The translations under genes and the position numbers were made by a program. From Thermoguttaceae bacterium (GTDB lineage: Bacteria; Planctomycetota; Planctomycetia; Pirellulales; Thermoguttaceae): a DNA stretch of 5,321 nucleotides. The notes beneath the pieces were generated by a model that made no database searches, was not told the DNA's origin, and saw only the letters and a program-made list of their open reading frames with translations. The stretch's first letter is position 1, and every line of letters starts with the position of its first letter. The stretch spans positions 1 through 5,321 of the forward strand of contig JAFTCU010000126.1 in the NCBI GenBank assembly GCA_017454585.1. Direction: 5' to 3'. Of this stretch, positions 1 to 4,725 are shown piece after piece.

Positions 1-259
1 CCTGACGCACGGCACCGCGCACCTGATCCACGGCTCGAGCGAGGGCCGCTTCCGGATCACGTACGCCCCGGGCCATCTGACGAAAGAAGAAGTGGAAAGC
101 GTCTGCTTCGGCTATGCCGACCTGGACGAGATGCTGAAGCGTTACGACCCGGCCAGGATGAAGAACGGCTTCAATACGATGCAGGACGGCGAGGAAGTGT
201 ACTTCATCAGCACGCCTTCCGCCGGTCTCTGGACCACGGCTGAGAAGCTGAATAAATGA
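1..259 (+). CDS. C-terminal fragment of an enzyme, possibly LarA-like (DUF2088)
   Basis: An open frame starts at base 2 and runs to TGA at 257-259, giving 85 residues of a protein whose start lies outside the window. Codon use is GC-rich at third positions and there is no internal stop, so it is coding. The fragment begins LTHGTAHLIHG, continues through an acidic/aromatic stretch (FGYADLDEMLKRYDP) and ends with a beta-strand-like segment DGEEVYFISTPSAGLW. This tail resembles from memory the C-terminal end of proteins in the nickel-dependent lactate racemase / LarA-like epimerase family. That assignment is weak, because the N-terminal metal-pincer region is not in the window. No signal peptide or membrane segment can be judged. 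It converges on scpA, with 74 bp between the two stops. A hairpin element begins 5 nt after its stop. Confidence 0.75.
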   Translation, partial: LTHGTAHLIHGSSEGRFRITYAPGHLTKEEVESVCFGYADLDEMLKRYDPARMKNGFNTMQDGEEVYFISTPSAGLWTTAEKLNK

Positions 260-264
260 TTATG

Positions 265-288
265 GGGACGACGCTTCCAGTGTCGTTC
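265..288 (+). repeat. Stop-codon-proximal hairpin element, copy 1
   Basis: Bases 266-274 (GGACGACGC) pair with 280-288 (GTGTCGTTC), allowing two G-T wobbles, around a 5-nt loop TTCCA. The element starts 5 nt after the stop of the fragment gene. The 23-nt sequence at 265-287 matches 20 of 23 bases of a second copy at 2626-2648 on the minus strand, which follows the helicase stop by 4 nt. All three differences are C/T changes. A T-run (TTTT, 299-302) lies about 10 nt beyond the stem, too far for a classic intrinsic terminator. It could be a weak terminator, an mRNA 3'-end stabiliser or a REP-like dispersed repeat. Confidence 0.6.
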
Positions 289-309
289 AACGGCGGGGTT
301 TTAAGAGAT

Positions 310-321
310 CCCGCTTGAGAC
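310..321. repeat. 12-bp dispersed sequence, copy A (partner at 4726-4737)
   Basis: CCCGCTTGAGAC at 310-321 recurs as an exact reverse complement at 4726-4737. Identity is restored for GA after one mismatch. It lies in the convergent spacer between the fragment gene and scpA. The partner is in the leader region of the helicase. Twelve bases shared within 5 kb is suggestive but could be chance. Confidence 0.35.
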
Positions 322-333
322 TGATTTAAATTT

Positions 334-1086
334 TCACGCGGAAGTGATCGGCTTGCCGTTGATTTCGCGTGTCCAGCCTTCACCGGGCCGGAGCCAGATT
401 TCTCCAAAGAGCTGATACTGTTCCACCGTGACACGGTAATTACGTACCAGTTCCAGCGAGGCGAGGAAAATCCCGACGAGCGTCGTTTTGTGCATCCCGG
501 GTTTGAATAGCTCGGAGAAAGCGGTCACGCCGTTTTCTGCGAGCCGTTCCTGAATGCGGGCCATGTGAGCCTCGATGGGGGTTTCCTCGTACACGATGTT
601 TGTCGGGACCGAGCCGTTCGGTTCTTTGATGATACGTCCGAACGCGCTCACCAGATCCCAAAGGTCCACATCAAGAATTGGTTCCTCGGCCAGGTCTCGG
701 GTTCGGGGCGGGCAATCGTTCGCCAGCCGGGCGTAGTTCTGCTGCCAGCGGCGCCCACGTTCTTCCAGAAGGCACGCTGCATCGCGATATTTCTTGTAAT
801 CGAGAAGCTGCTGAACAAAATCCTCTCGAGGGTCCTCTTCTTCTACCACTGGTTCGGCCTCGGTCGGGAGGGATTCGATCGACTTCATTTCCAGAAGCCA
901 GCTTGCCATTGCGATGAAATCCCCAGCCAGGTCGCAGTCGATGTAATTCAGAATGTCCACATATTCATTGAACTGGTCGATGATTTCGCTCACTCGGACC
1001 GTCAAAACGTCCAGTTCCTTCCTTTTAATTAAAAAAAGGAGGAGATCCAGCGGACCGCGAAATAAATCGAGCTTGACCGAAAACAT
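334..1086 (-). CDS. scpA: Segregation and condensation protein A (ScpA)
   Basis: This 250-residue protein is the kleisin subunit of the bacterial SMC-ScpA-ScpB condensin, which loads at origins and compacts and separates sister chromosomes in the cytoplasm. The N-terminal kleisin signature is LDLFRGPLDLLLFLIKRKEL (about residues 6-25), the part expected to contact the SMC neck. It is followed by the LLEMKSIESLP helix (64-74) and an acidic linker (75-90). Next comes the DFVQQLLDYKKYRDAACLLEER helical region (89-110). A C-terminal winged-helix segment runs from about 190 to 235 and contains MHKTTLVGIFLASLELVR, expected to contact the SMC head. Length matches the family norm of about 240-260. 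The ATG at 1086 is chosen because the family homology begins at once and no other start fits. No Shine-Dalgarno precedes it; the leader is a heptamer array. No scpB is adjacent: the gene appears monocistronic, with a terminator upstream and a convergent gene downstream. Confidence 0.95.
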   Translation of the reverse strand: MFSVKLDLFRGPLDLLLFLIKRKELDVLTVRVSEIIDQFNEYVDILNYIDCDLAGDFIAMASWLLEMKSIESLPTEAEPVVEEEDPREDFVQQLLDYKKYRDAACLLEERGRRWQQNYARLANDCPPRTRDLAEEPILDVDLWDLVSAFGRIIKEPNGSVPTNIVYEETPIEAHMARIQERLAENGVTAFSELFKPGMHKTTLVGIFLASLELVRNYRVTVEQYQLFGEIWLRPGEGWTREINGKPITSA

Positions 1087-1095
1087 AAAATCAAC

Positions 1096-1116
1096 GAATA
1101 ATGAATAACGAATAAT
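1096..1116. repeat. Heptamer tandem array 1 (GAATAAY) in the scpA leader
   Basis: Three contiguous 7-bp units occupy 1096-1102 (GAATAAT), 1103-1109 (GAATAAC) and 1110-1116 (GAATAAT), with degenerate flanks on both sides. The same heptamers occur in the helicase leader at 4682-4709. The array resembles the short tandemly repeated repetitive heptanucleotides known from cyanobacteria. It fills most of the predicted scpA 5' leader, 10-30 nt upstream of the ATG. Confidence 0.8.
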
Positions 1117-1132
1117 GAAGATAGTTCAGAAT

Positions 1133-1161
1133 ATTATAGCAAAGAACTGGCAGTGAGGAAA
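1133..1161 (-). promoter_or_regulatory. Predicted scpA promoter with extended -10
   Basis: On the minus strand a perfect TATAAT (1138-1133) is preceded by TGC (1141-1139), giving an extended -10 motif TGnTATAAT. The -35 hexamer at 17-bp spacing is TTTCCT (1161-1156), a poor match, which fits an extended -10 promoter. Transcription would start near 1126, giving a leader of about 40 nt. The -35 region overlaps a degenerate heptamer run. Confidence 0.65.
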
Positions 1162-1175
1162 GAGGAATCTGGAAT
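1155..1175. repeat. Degenerate heptamer run (GAGGAAW type)
   Basis: Three adjacent 7-mers, GAGGAAA, GAGGAAT and CTGGAAT, share a GGAAW core in register. GAGGAAT is the exact reverse complement of units in the array at 2593-2620. Only three imperfect units are present, so this is weaker than the other arrays. It overlaps the -35 region of the predicted scpA promoter. Confidence 0.4.
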
Positions 1176-1203
1176 ATAATTAAGGAAAGTCGGGATTTTC
1201 CAT

Positions 1204-1229
1204 AAAAAAACCGGCACGTGAGTACCGGT
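1204..1229 (-). terminator. Intrinsic terminator of the cysteine-rich protein gene
   Basis: Read on the minus strand, an 8-bp stem (ACCGGTAC pairing with GTGCCGGT, one T-G wobble) closes a TCAC tetraloop and runs into seven T residues (1210-1204). It lies 33 nt downstream of the stop codon at 1262. It isolates the cysteine-rich gene from scpA, which has its own promoter just beyond. Confidence 0.9.
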
Positions 1230-1261
1230 CTTTGGAATTCAGAAATGTTTTATTTCAAAGC

Positions 1262-1786
1262 TCATTTGCCGCAGCCGCAAGACGGGGCAGCAATCGGGGC
1301 ACCGCAACCGCAAGCCGGAGCAGCAACCGGGGCATCGCAACCGCAAGCCGGAGCGCAATCGCACGGCAGATCGCAAGAGGTTTTCGGTGCGAAAAGGTTA
1401 CGGAAGAAACCGTTGAACGGAGCGGCCGGGATCGCGCAGGGAGTGCAGCCAACGGCAGTGTCGCAAACGGCAGCCGGACAAGCCGGAGCGCAAGGAGCGC
1501 AAGGAGCGCAAATCGGAGCCGGAGCGCAGGGGCCGCACGTCGTACACGGAGCCGGAGCGCAGTCGCACGGAGCCGGAGCGCAGTCGCACGGGCAGGCCGG
1601 ATGGAACAGTTCAAGGAAGAAACCGTTGAACGGGGTGCAAATCGTTTTCGGACCGCAAGTGTCACAAATCGGAGCGCAGGAATCGCAAGCCGGGGCCGGA
1701 GCCGGGGCACAGGAACCGCAGTTCTGAGCCAGCGAAATGCCACACATGCAAAGGGAAACAAGAACGGCAGCAAACAAACGTTTCAT
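1262..1786 (-). CDS. Secreted cysteine-rich repeat protein
   Basis: A 174-residue protein of unknown function. It has a clear signal peptide: KR at 2-3, a hydrophobic core from about 4 to 18, and a likely signal peptidase I site after SLA (residue 20). The mature part holds about 31 Cys in 154 residues, plus many Ala and Pro, in CAPAP, CAP and CGCGAPxAAP repeats. Two copies of PFNGFF (52-57 and 123-128), each followed by LFxP, divide it into three Cys blocks (23-50, 65-117, 138-172). The ATG at 1786 is chosen because GGAGG lies 8 nt upstream; an in-frame TTG at 1801 would put that ribosome site inside the gene. Cysteine-rich secreted proteins of this look are common in Planctomycetota, where envelope proteins are often disulfide-rich. 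A structural, disulfide-linked envelope role is plausible; metal binding is an alternative. Neither is shown. It diverges from a cysteine-rich lipoprotein gene. Confidence 0.85.
   Translation of the reverse strand: MKRLFAAVLVSLCMCGISLAQNCGSCAPAPAPACDSCAPICDTCGPKTICTPFNGFFLELFHPACPCDCAPAPCDCAPAPCTTCGPCAPAPICAPCAPCAPACPAAVCDTAVGCTPCAIPAAPFNGFFRNLFAPKTSCDLPCDCAPACGCDAPVAAPACGCGAPIAAPSCGCGK
1402..1633 (-). repeat. Internal repeats of the cysteine-rich gene
   Basis: Three kinds of internal DNA repeat are visible. A 19-bp perfect direct repeat at 1402-1420 and 1615-1633 encodes PFNGFF. A 21-bp perfect tandem duplication at 1546-1566 and 1567-1587 encodes two copies of a CDCAPAP-type unit. A 9-bp tandem at 1486-1494, 1495-1503 and 1504-1512 encodes CAP-CAP-CAP. 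The exact DNA identity suggests recent duplication or gene-internal conversion. Unit lengths are multiples of three, so copy number can change without frameshift. Confidence 0.85.
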
Positions 1787-1794
1787 AGGAAGTA

Positions 1795-1799
1795 CCTCC
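1795..1799 (-). promoter_or_regulatory. Ribosome binding site deciding the start of the cysteine-rich gene
   Basis: GGAGG on the minus strand is separated from the ATG at 1786 by 8 nt, the ideal distance. It is directly preceded by six T residues. It rules out the upstream in-frame TTG at 1801-1799, which overlaps it. Confidence 0.85.
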
Positions 1800-1812
1800 A
1801 AAAAATTGATGA

Positions 1813-1842
1813 TTTGAACCTAATCCCTGGTTCAAAATTAGG
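1813..1842 (-). promoter_or_regulatory. Candidate structured leader with two competing stems
   Basis: In the expected mRNA of the cysteine-rich gene, stem A pairs CCTAAT (1842-1837) with ATTAGG (1824-1819). Stem B pairs an 8-nt arm (1836-1829, TTTGAACC) with GGTTCAAA (1820-1813) around an 8-nt loop. The arms occur in the order A, B, A', B', and A' and B' share two G residues. The stems are therefore either mutually exclusive or form an H-type pseudoknot. The structure ends 13 nt before the Shine-Dalgarno, with a U6 run between. It matches no riboswitch class I recognise. Confidence 0.4.
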
Positions 1843-1899
1843 ATTTTTTACGAAAGGAAATTCATCTCCTTTGATGGTGAAAATATCGGACGGGAAAAT

Positions 1900-1926
1900 T
1901 TGGAATCTTTGGAATTTTTGGAATAA
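1900..1926. repeat. Three-copy 9-bp direct repeat TTGGAATNN
   Basis: TTGGAATCT, TTGGAATTT and TTGGAATAA follow each other with exact 9-bp periodicity; the first seven bases are identical in all three. The block lies 114-140 bp upstream of the cysteine-rich start and could be an operator or a small expansion repeat. No known regulator motif is recognised. Confidence 0.6.
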
Positions 1927-2039
1927 TCGGTAAATTTGACACCTTTTCAGCCTGTAGTGTTCCGGTTGGTTAAAATACGTAAAGTTTAACGCCGGTTTTC
2001 CTGACCGAAACATAAGAAAAAGTTTCCAGAATCGTATTA

Positions 2040-2087
2040 ACCGTTTTGAAATTGAATGGAAAAGGAAGAAAATTTAGAAAAAACGGT
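2040..2087. repeat. 8-bp inverted repeat ACCGTTTT / AAAACGGT
   Basis: Perfect arms at 2040-2047 and 2080-2087 are separated by 32 A-rich nucleotides. The downstream arm ends 10 bp before the -35 of the lipoprotein promoter. It could be a split operator, but arms this short also occur by chance. Confidence 0.3.
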
Positions 2088-2096
2088 CTGAATTAC

Positions 2097-2125
2097 TTGC
2101 CAAGTACAGGATTATGGGGTAAAAT
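2097..2125 (+). promoter_or_regulatory. Predicted sigma70-type promoter of the lipoprotein gene
   Basis: A -35 TTGCCA (2097-2102, 5 of 6 to consensus) and a -10 TAAAAT (2120-2125, 5 of 6) are separated by exactly 17 bp. Transcription would begin near 2132, giving a leader of about 90 nt before the ATG at 2222. Confidence 0.65.
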
Positions 2126-2209
2126 ATGAGAGGAAGATTAGGGAATGAGGTTTCCACGGGACTATGTACCGTTTAACGTTTTGCCCAATACAATTTGTGT
2201 TTTTAAATC

Positions 2210-2214
2210 AGGAG
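2210..2214 (+). promoter_or_regulatory. Ribosome binding site of the lipoprotein gene
   Basis: AGGAG lies 7 nt upstream of the ATG at 2222 and supports that start. Confidence 0.8.
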
Positions 2215-2221
2215 TAAAAAA

Positions 2222-2497
2222 ATGAAAAAGATCGTTGCTTTCACTCTGGCGCTTTCCATGGTGGTTCTGTTTGCAGGGTGCAAAAACTGCCAGAACAACT
2301 GCCGCTGGACGCCTTTCAAAAAAGATCAGACGGTTTGCTATACCCCGTGCAACAGCTGCGACATCCCGGTCGTCGATGACTATTGCCCGTGCTCGGGTGG
2401 CGGTGCTCCGGTCGTGACCTCTGGCTGCAGCTCCTGCGCCTTGGGCGGTACCGTGTCCACTTCCGCACCGATTGTGGAGCCGATTCCGGGAAACTGA
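2222..2497 (+). CDS. Small cysteine-rich lipoprotein
   Basis: A 91-residue protein of unknown function. It starts MKKIVAF, has a hydrophobic segment (residues 4-18) and a lipobox-like LFAGC with the lipidated Cys at 20. This predicts signal peptidase II processing and anchoring to a membrane by the acylated Cys. The Phe at position -3 of the lipobox is not the commonest residue. The mature 72 residues contain ten Cys including the lipidated one (20, 23, 27, 39, 43, 46, 55, 57, 69, 72), with CxxC pairs at 20/23, 43/46 and 69/72 and CPC at 55-57. The C-terminus is low-complexity Ser/Thr/Pro with no further domain. The gene has its own promoter, ribosome site and terminator, so it is likely monocistronic. 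It diverges from the secreted cysteine-rich protein, and shared composition hints at a common envelope role; this is inference. Confidence 0.88.
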   Translation: MKKIVAFTLALSMVVLFAGCKNCQNNCRWTPFKKDQTVCYTPCNSCDIPVVDDYCPCSGGGAPVVTSGCSSCALGGTVSTSAPIVEPIPGN

Positions 2498-2508
2498 GAT
2501 TTGATCAG

Positions 2509-2529
2509 GAATTAGAAATGCGTAATTAC
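2509..2529. repeat. Degenerate heptamer run after the lipoprotein gene
   Basis: GAATTAG, AAATGCG and TAATTAC follow each other in 7-bp register, with AAT shared at positions 2-4 of each unit. The run lies between the lipoprotein stop and its terminator. It is only suggestive alone, but its period matches the clearer arrays in this window. Confidence 0.35.
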
Positions 2530-2556
2530 ACTGCTTGCGCGTAATATTGCGTTCAG

Positions 2557-2590
2557 AAAGCTTTCGGCCCATAAAAGCCGAAGGCTTTTT
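2557..2590 (+). terminator. Intrinsic terminator of the lipoprotein gene
   Basis: AGCTTTCGGC (2559-2568) pairs with GCCGAAGGCT (2577-2586), giving ten pairs with one T-G wobble around an 8-nt loop. Two more A-T pairs are possible at the base. Five T residues follow (2586-2590). In the reverse direction the T-run is poor, so it mainly serves the plus strand. Confidence 0.9.
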
Positions 2591-2592
2591 CA

Positions 2593-2620
2593 ATTCCTCA
2601 TTCCTGACTCCTGATTCCTC
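2593..2620. repeat. Heptamer tandem array 2 (ATTCCTS)
   Basis: Four contiguous 7-bp units are ATTCCTC, ATTCCTG, ACTCCTG and ATTCCTC, followed by a partial ATTT. On the minus strand the unit is GAGGAAT or CAGGAAT. The array sits between the lipoprotein terminator and the hairpin element downstream of the helicase, so it lies in the convergent spacer and is non-coding. Confidence 0.8.
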
Positions 2621-2625
2621 ATTTA

Positions 2626-2648
2626 GACGGCACTGGAAGCATCGTCCC
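2626..2648 (-). repeat. Stop-codon-proximal hairpin element, copy 2
   Basis: On the minus strand the element begins 4 nt after the helicase TAG. It matches copy 1 (265-287) at 20 of 23 bases, in the same orientation relative to the gene it follows. The loop TTCCA is identical. The stem is imperfect here: one A-C mismatch and two T-G wobbles. No T-run follows directly, so it is not a standard intrinsic terminator; the heptamer array lies just beyond. Confidence 0.6.
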
Positions 2649-2652
2649 AGTA

Positions 2653-4662
2653 CTACCTTGGTCGTGTTCGCCGGTTTTCCGGGTTTGCTTCCCCGCGCAG
2701 GATTTTTATATAGTTCGGATTCTCGGCGTGCCCGGTCATTTCGTACAGGAATCGGCTTGGAATCGTCTTTCTCTTTACGCCCCATTTCATTCTTTCGAGG
2801 GCCAGTGAGAGCGTGAGCCGTTCTTTCGCGCGAGTCATTCCGACGTAACACAAACGCCGTTCCTCTGCAATATCCTCTTCACGAAGACTGTCAACCGATT
2901 TCTTGTGAGGCAGCAGCCCTTCTTCCATTCCTACCATATAAACCTCAGGAAATTCCAGCCCTTTGGCCGAGTGCAGCGTCATGAGAATGACTGAGCCGTT
3001 TTTGAGCTGTTCCTCTTTTTCGCTTCCCGAATCATCCCGATCCATGAGTGAAAGCTGCTGAACGAACGTTCCCAGCCGCGGCCGTTCCTCCTTCTGAACG
3101 AACGTGGCGGCCGAGTTCACGAACTCCTCGACCAGATTCCAGCGCAGTTCCCGATCCGTGGGTTTTTCGTTGAGCCGTTCGATTTCACTGTAATAATTGA
3201 TCGTCTCGATCAGTTCCCGAATCAATCCATCCACCGGGAGCGTATGCGCTTTGATCTGAAGAGTTCGGATGAGGTCTCGAAAATCGCTGATGGCTGAAAT
3301 TGCTTTGGGCTGTATCCTCGCGGCCGCCAGCCCAGCTTCGTTTCCGAGCATTTCCCAGAGGGTTTTATGCCGGGCCCGCGCCGTTTCCATGCACTTGATC
3401 ATCGTCGTTTGCCCTATCCCGCGCGGCGGCGTATTGATGGCCCGCAGGAGCGAAACCTCGTCTTTCGGGTTCAGAATGACCCGCAGGTACGCGAGCAGGT
3501 CACGGATCTCCTTCCTGTCAAAGAAAGACATGCTCCCGATCAACGTGTAAGGAACATTTTGGCGCTTGAACTCCACCTCGAAAAGACGCGACTGCTCGTT
3601 CGTACGGAAGAGGACCGCGATCTCGTTGGGTTTGCGGACTTTGATCTGGATCCGCCGCCGGATCTCCGCGACGACTTTTTCCGCCTCATCGTCCGGGTCC
3701 TGGCATTGAAGAACGCGCGGCATTTCCCCGCCTCGAATCGCTCGCAGGGTTTTGGGGTGACGCTGACGGTTGAACGCCACGACCCGATTCGACCATTTGA
3801 TGATCTCGTGCGTGGAGCGGTAATTGGTTTCGAGCTTCACGACTTTCGCGTCTGGCCAGTCATTCCGGAAGCGCAGAATGTGCGTGACTTCCGCGCCTCG
3901 CCAGGCGTAAATCGATTGGTCGTCGTCCCCCACGACACACAGATTGCGGTGTTTTTCAGCCAGAGTCTTGATAATACGGTATTGGCTCTGGTTGGTGTCC
4001 TGGTACTCATCGACCAGAATGTGGTCGTAACGTCCGCGCTCCTCCGCCCGAACCTCAGGGAAATCCCTGAAAAGATCCTCAGTCAAAAGAAGAATATCAT
4101 CGAAATCGACCGCGCCGCACGCTTTCAGGGCCGTCTGGTACCGCCCGTAAATGCACGCCGCGGCATACTCGTGGTCATTCTCTGCGTGTCGGTCCGCTTC
4201 GTTCGGCCGGATCGATTGAGTTTTCCACTTGCTTATAATATTCAGAAAATCGCTCGGTCGGAGTTTCCCGCTTGGCATGGCGTCCTTGATGACGCGCCCC
4301 GCGAGGCTTTCCTGGTCGCTGCGGTCGTAGATGGCAAACTGTTCCGGGAAGCCGAGCTTCGTGATGTGGCGGTGCAGGATCTGAACGCACAGAGCGTGGA
4401 ATGTCGCGACGAACGGCGTGGGGACCCCCTGCGGCACACGCTGCCCCGGGTAGAGGATCTGCATGACGCGCTCACGCATCTCGGCCGCCGCCTTGTTCGT
4501 GAACGTCACGGCAAGGATTCGGTCAGGAGCGACCCCGTTCCGGATAAGCTCGGCGATCCGCATCGTCACGACGCGCGTCTTCCCCGACCCAGCGCCCGCA
4601 AGCACCAGCAAAGGCCCGCGAAGCGTATGCACGGCAGCAGATTGTTCCGGATTCAGACCCAT
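2653..4662 (-). CDS. rep: Superfamily 1A DNA helicase, Rep/UvrD/PcrA type
   Basis: A complete 669-residue ATP-dependent 3'-5' DNA helicase, expected to unwind DNA during replication restart and repair in the cytoplasm. Motifs are in order: Q motif LNPEQ (3-7), Walker A GAGSGKT (23-29), motif Ia VTFTNKAAAEM (52-62), Walker B DEYQDT (218-223), motif III GDDDQSIYAWRGA (245-257), motif IV LETNYRS (277-283), motif V TLHSAKGLEF (562-571) and motif VI EERRLCYVGMTRAKERL (600-616). No key residue is missing. Length is close to E. coli Rep (673), and DEYQDTNQSQY and YMVGMEEGLLPH look more Rep-like than UvrD-like from memory. The protein ends about 50 residues after motif VI with a basic tail, so a PcrA/UvrD-type C-terminal Tudor-like domain is absent. 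The family is certain; the Rep, PcrA or UvrD name is not. The ATG at 4662 fits the family start; a weak AAGAGAG lies 5 nt upstream. It is monocistronic as far as seen. Confidence 0.95.
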   Translation of the reverse strand: MGLNPEQSAAVHTLRGPLLVLAGAGSGKTRVVTMRIAELIRNGVAPDRILAVTFTNKAAAEMRERVMQILYPGQRVPQGVPTPFVATFHALCVQILHRHITKLGFPEQFAIYDRSDQESLAGRVIKDAMPSGKLRPSDFLNIISKWKTQSIRPNEADRHAENDHEYAAACIYGRYQTALKACGAVDFDDILLLTEDLFRDFPEVRAEERGRYDHILVDEYQDTNQSQYRIIKTLAEKHRNLCVVGDDDQSIYAWRGAEVTHILRFRNDWPDAKVVKLETNYRSTHEIIKWSNRVVAFNRQRHPKTLRAIRGGEMPRVLQCQDPDDEAEKVVAEIRRRIQIKVRKPNEIAVLFRTNEQSRLFEVEFKRQNVPYTLIGSMSFFDRKEIRDLLAYLRVILNPKDEVSLLRAINTPPRGIGQTTMIKCMETARARHKTLWEMLGNEAGLAAARIQPKAISAISDFRDLIRTLQIKAHTLPVDGLIRELIETINYYSEIERLNEKPTDRELRWNLVEEFVNSAATFVQKEERPRLGTFVQQLSLMDRDDSGSEKEEQLKNGSVILMTLHSAKGLEFPEVYMVGMEEGLLPHKKSVDSLREEDIAEERRLCYVGMTRAKERLTLSLALERMKWGVKRKTIPSRFLYEMTGHAENPNYIKILRGEANPENRRTRPR

Positions 4663-4681
4663 GGCGACTCTCTTGGGAAAT

Positions 4682-4709
4682 GAATAATGAATAGCGAATA
4701 ACGAATAAT
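4682..4709. repeat. Heptamer tandem array 3 (GAATARY) in the helicase leader
   Basis: Four contiguous 7-bp units are GAATAAT (4682-4688), GAATAGC (4689-4695), GAATAAC (4696-4702) and GAATAAT (4703-4709), followed by degenerate GAAAGGA. It is the same family as the array in front of scpA and is likewise placed just upstream of a minus-strand start codon, here 20-47 nt from the ATG. Confidence 0.85.
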
Positions 4710-4725
4710 GAAAGGAAAGAGTTCC

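Larger units (their letters stand above)
1802..2221. other. AT-rich divergent spacer between the two cysteine-rich genes
   Basis: About 420 bp without a convincing gene. It holds the candidate leader structure (1813-1842), a 6-bp inverted repeat AAAGGA/TCCTTT (1853-1858 and 1867-1872), a 9-bp-period direct repeat (1900-1926), an 8-bp inverted repeat (2040-2047 and 2080-2087) and a plus-strand promoter (2097-2125). The octamer GTTTAACG occurs in the same orientation in both the 1985 and 2171 regions. I found no convincing minus-strand promoter for the cysteine-rich gene. A minus-strand open frame across 1783-2013 lacks a ribosome site and looks like noise. Confidence 0.7.

Noticed and set aside
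565..1032. 155-codon plus-strand open frame inside scpA
   Set aside because: Antisense shadow of scpA; no ribosome site or domain.
1787..1801. In-frame TTG start 15 nt upstream of the cysteine-rich ATG
   Set aside because: The TTG overlaps the GGAGG ribosome site that serves the downstream ATG, and it would add residues before a normal signal peptide.
1218..1933. Plus-strand and alternative-frame open frames (Gln/Gly/Ala-rich or Arg/Ser-rich) over the cysteine-rich gene
   Set aside because: These are by-products of repetitive DNA. Only the minus frame has a signal peptide, an ideal ribosome site and a matching terminator.
1937..1942. TTGACA on the plus strand as a -35 box
   Set aside because: No acceptable -10 at 16-18 bp; the nearest TAAAAT is about 28 bp away.
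1783..2013. 76-codon minus-strand open frame in the divergent spacer
   Set aside because: No Shine-Dalgarno, AT-driven composition, overlaps the start of the cysteine-rich gene and crosses the leader structure.
1096..2620. CRISPR array
   Set aside because: The repeats are 7-bp tandems with no spacers; nothing resembles 24-37-bp repeats alternating with unique spacers.
2162..2851. 229-codon minus-strand open frame over the lipoprotein gene and helicase end
   Set aside because: It reads through the terminator, heptamer array and hairpin element and is antisense to a well-supported lipoprotein.
3367..4683. 438-codon plus-strand open frame antisense to the helicase
   Set aside because: It lies entirely opposite a gene with all helicase motifs, has an Arg/Asp/Val-rich composition typical of antisense shadows and shows no recognisable domain.
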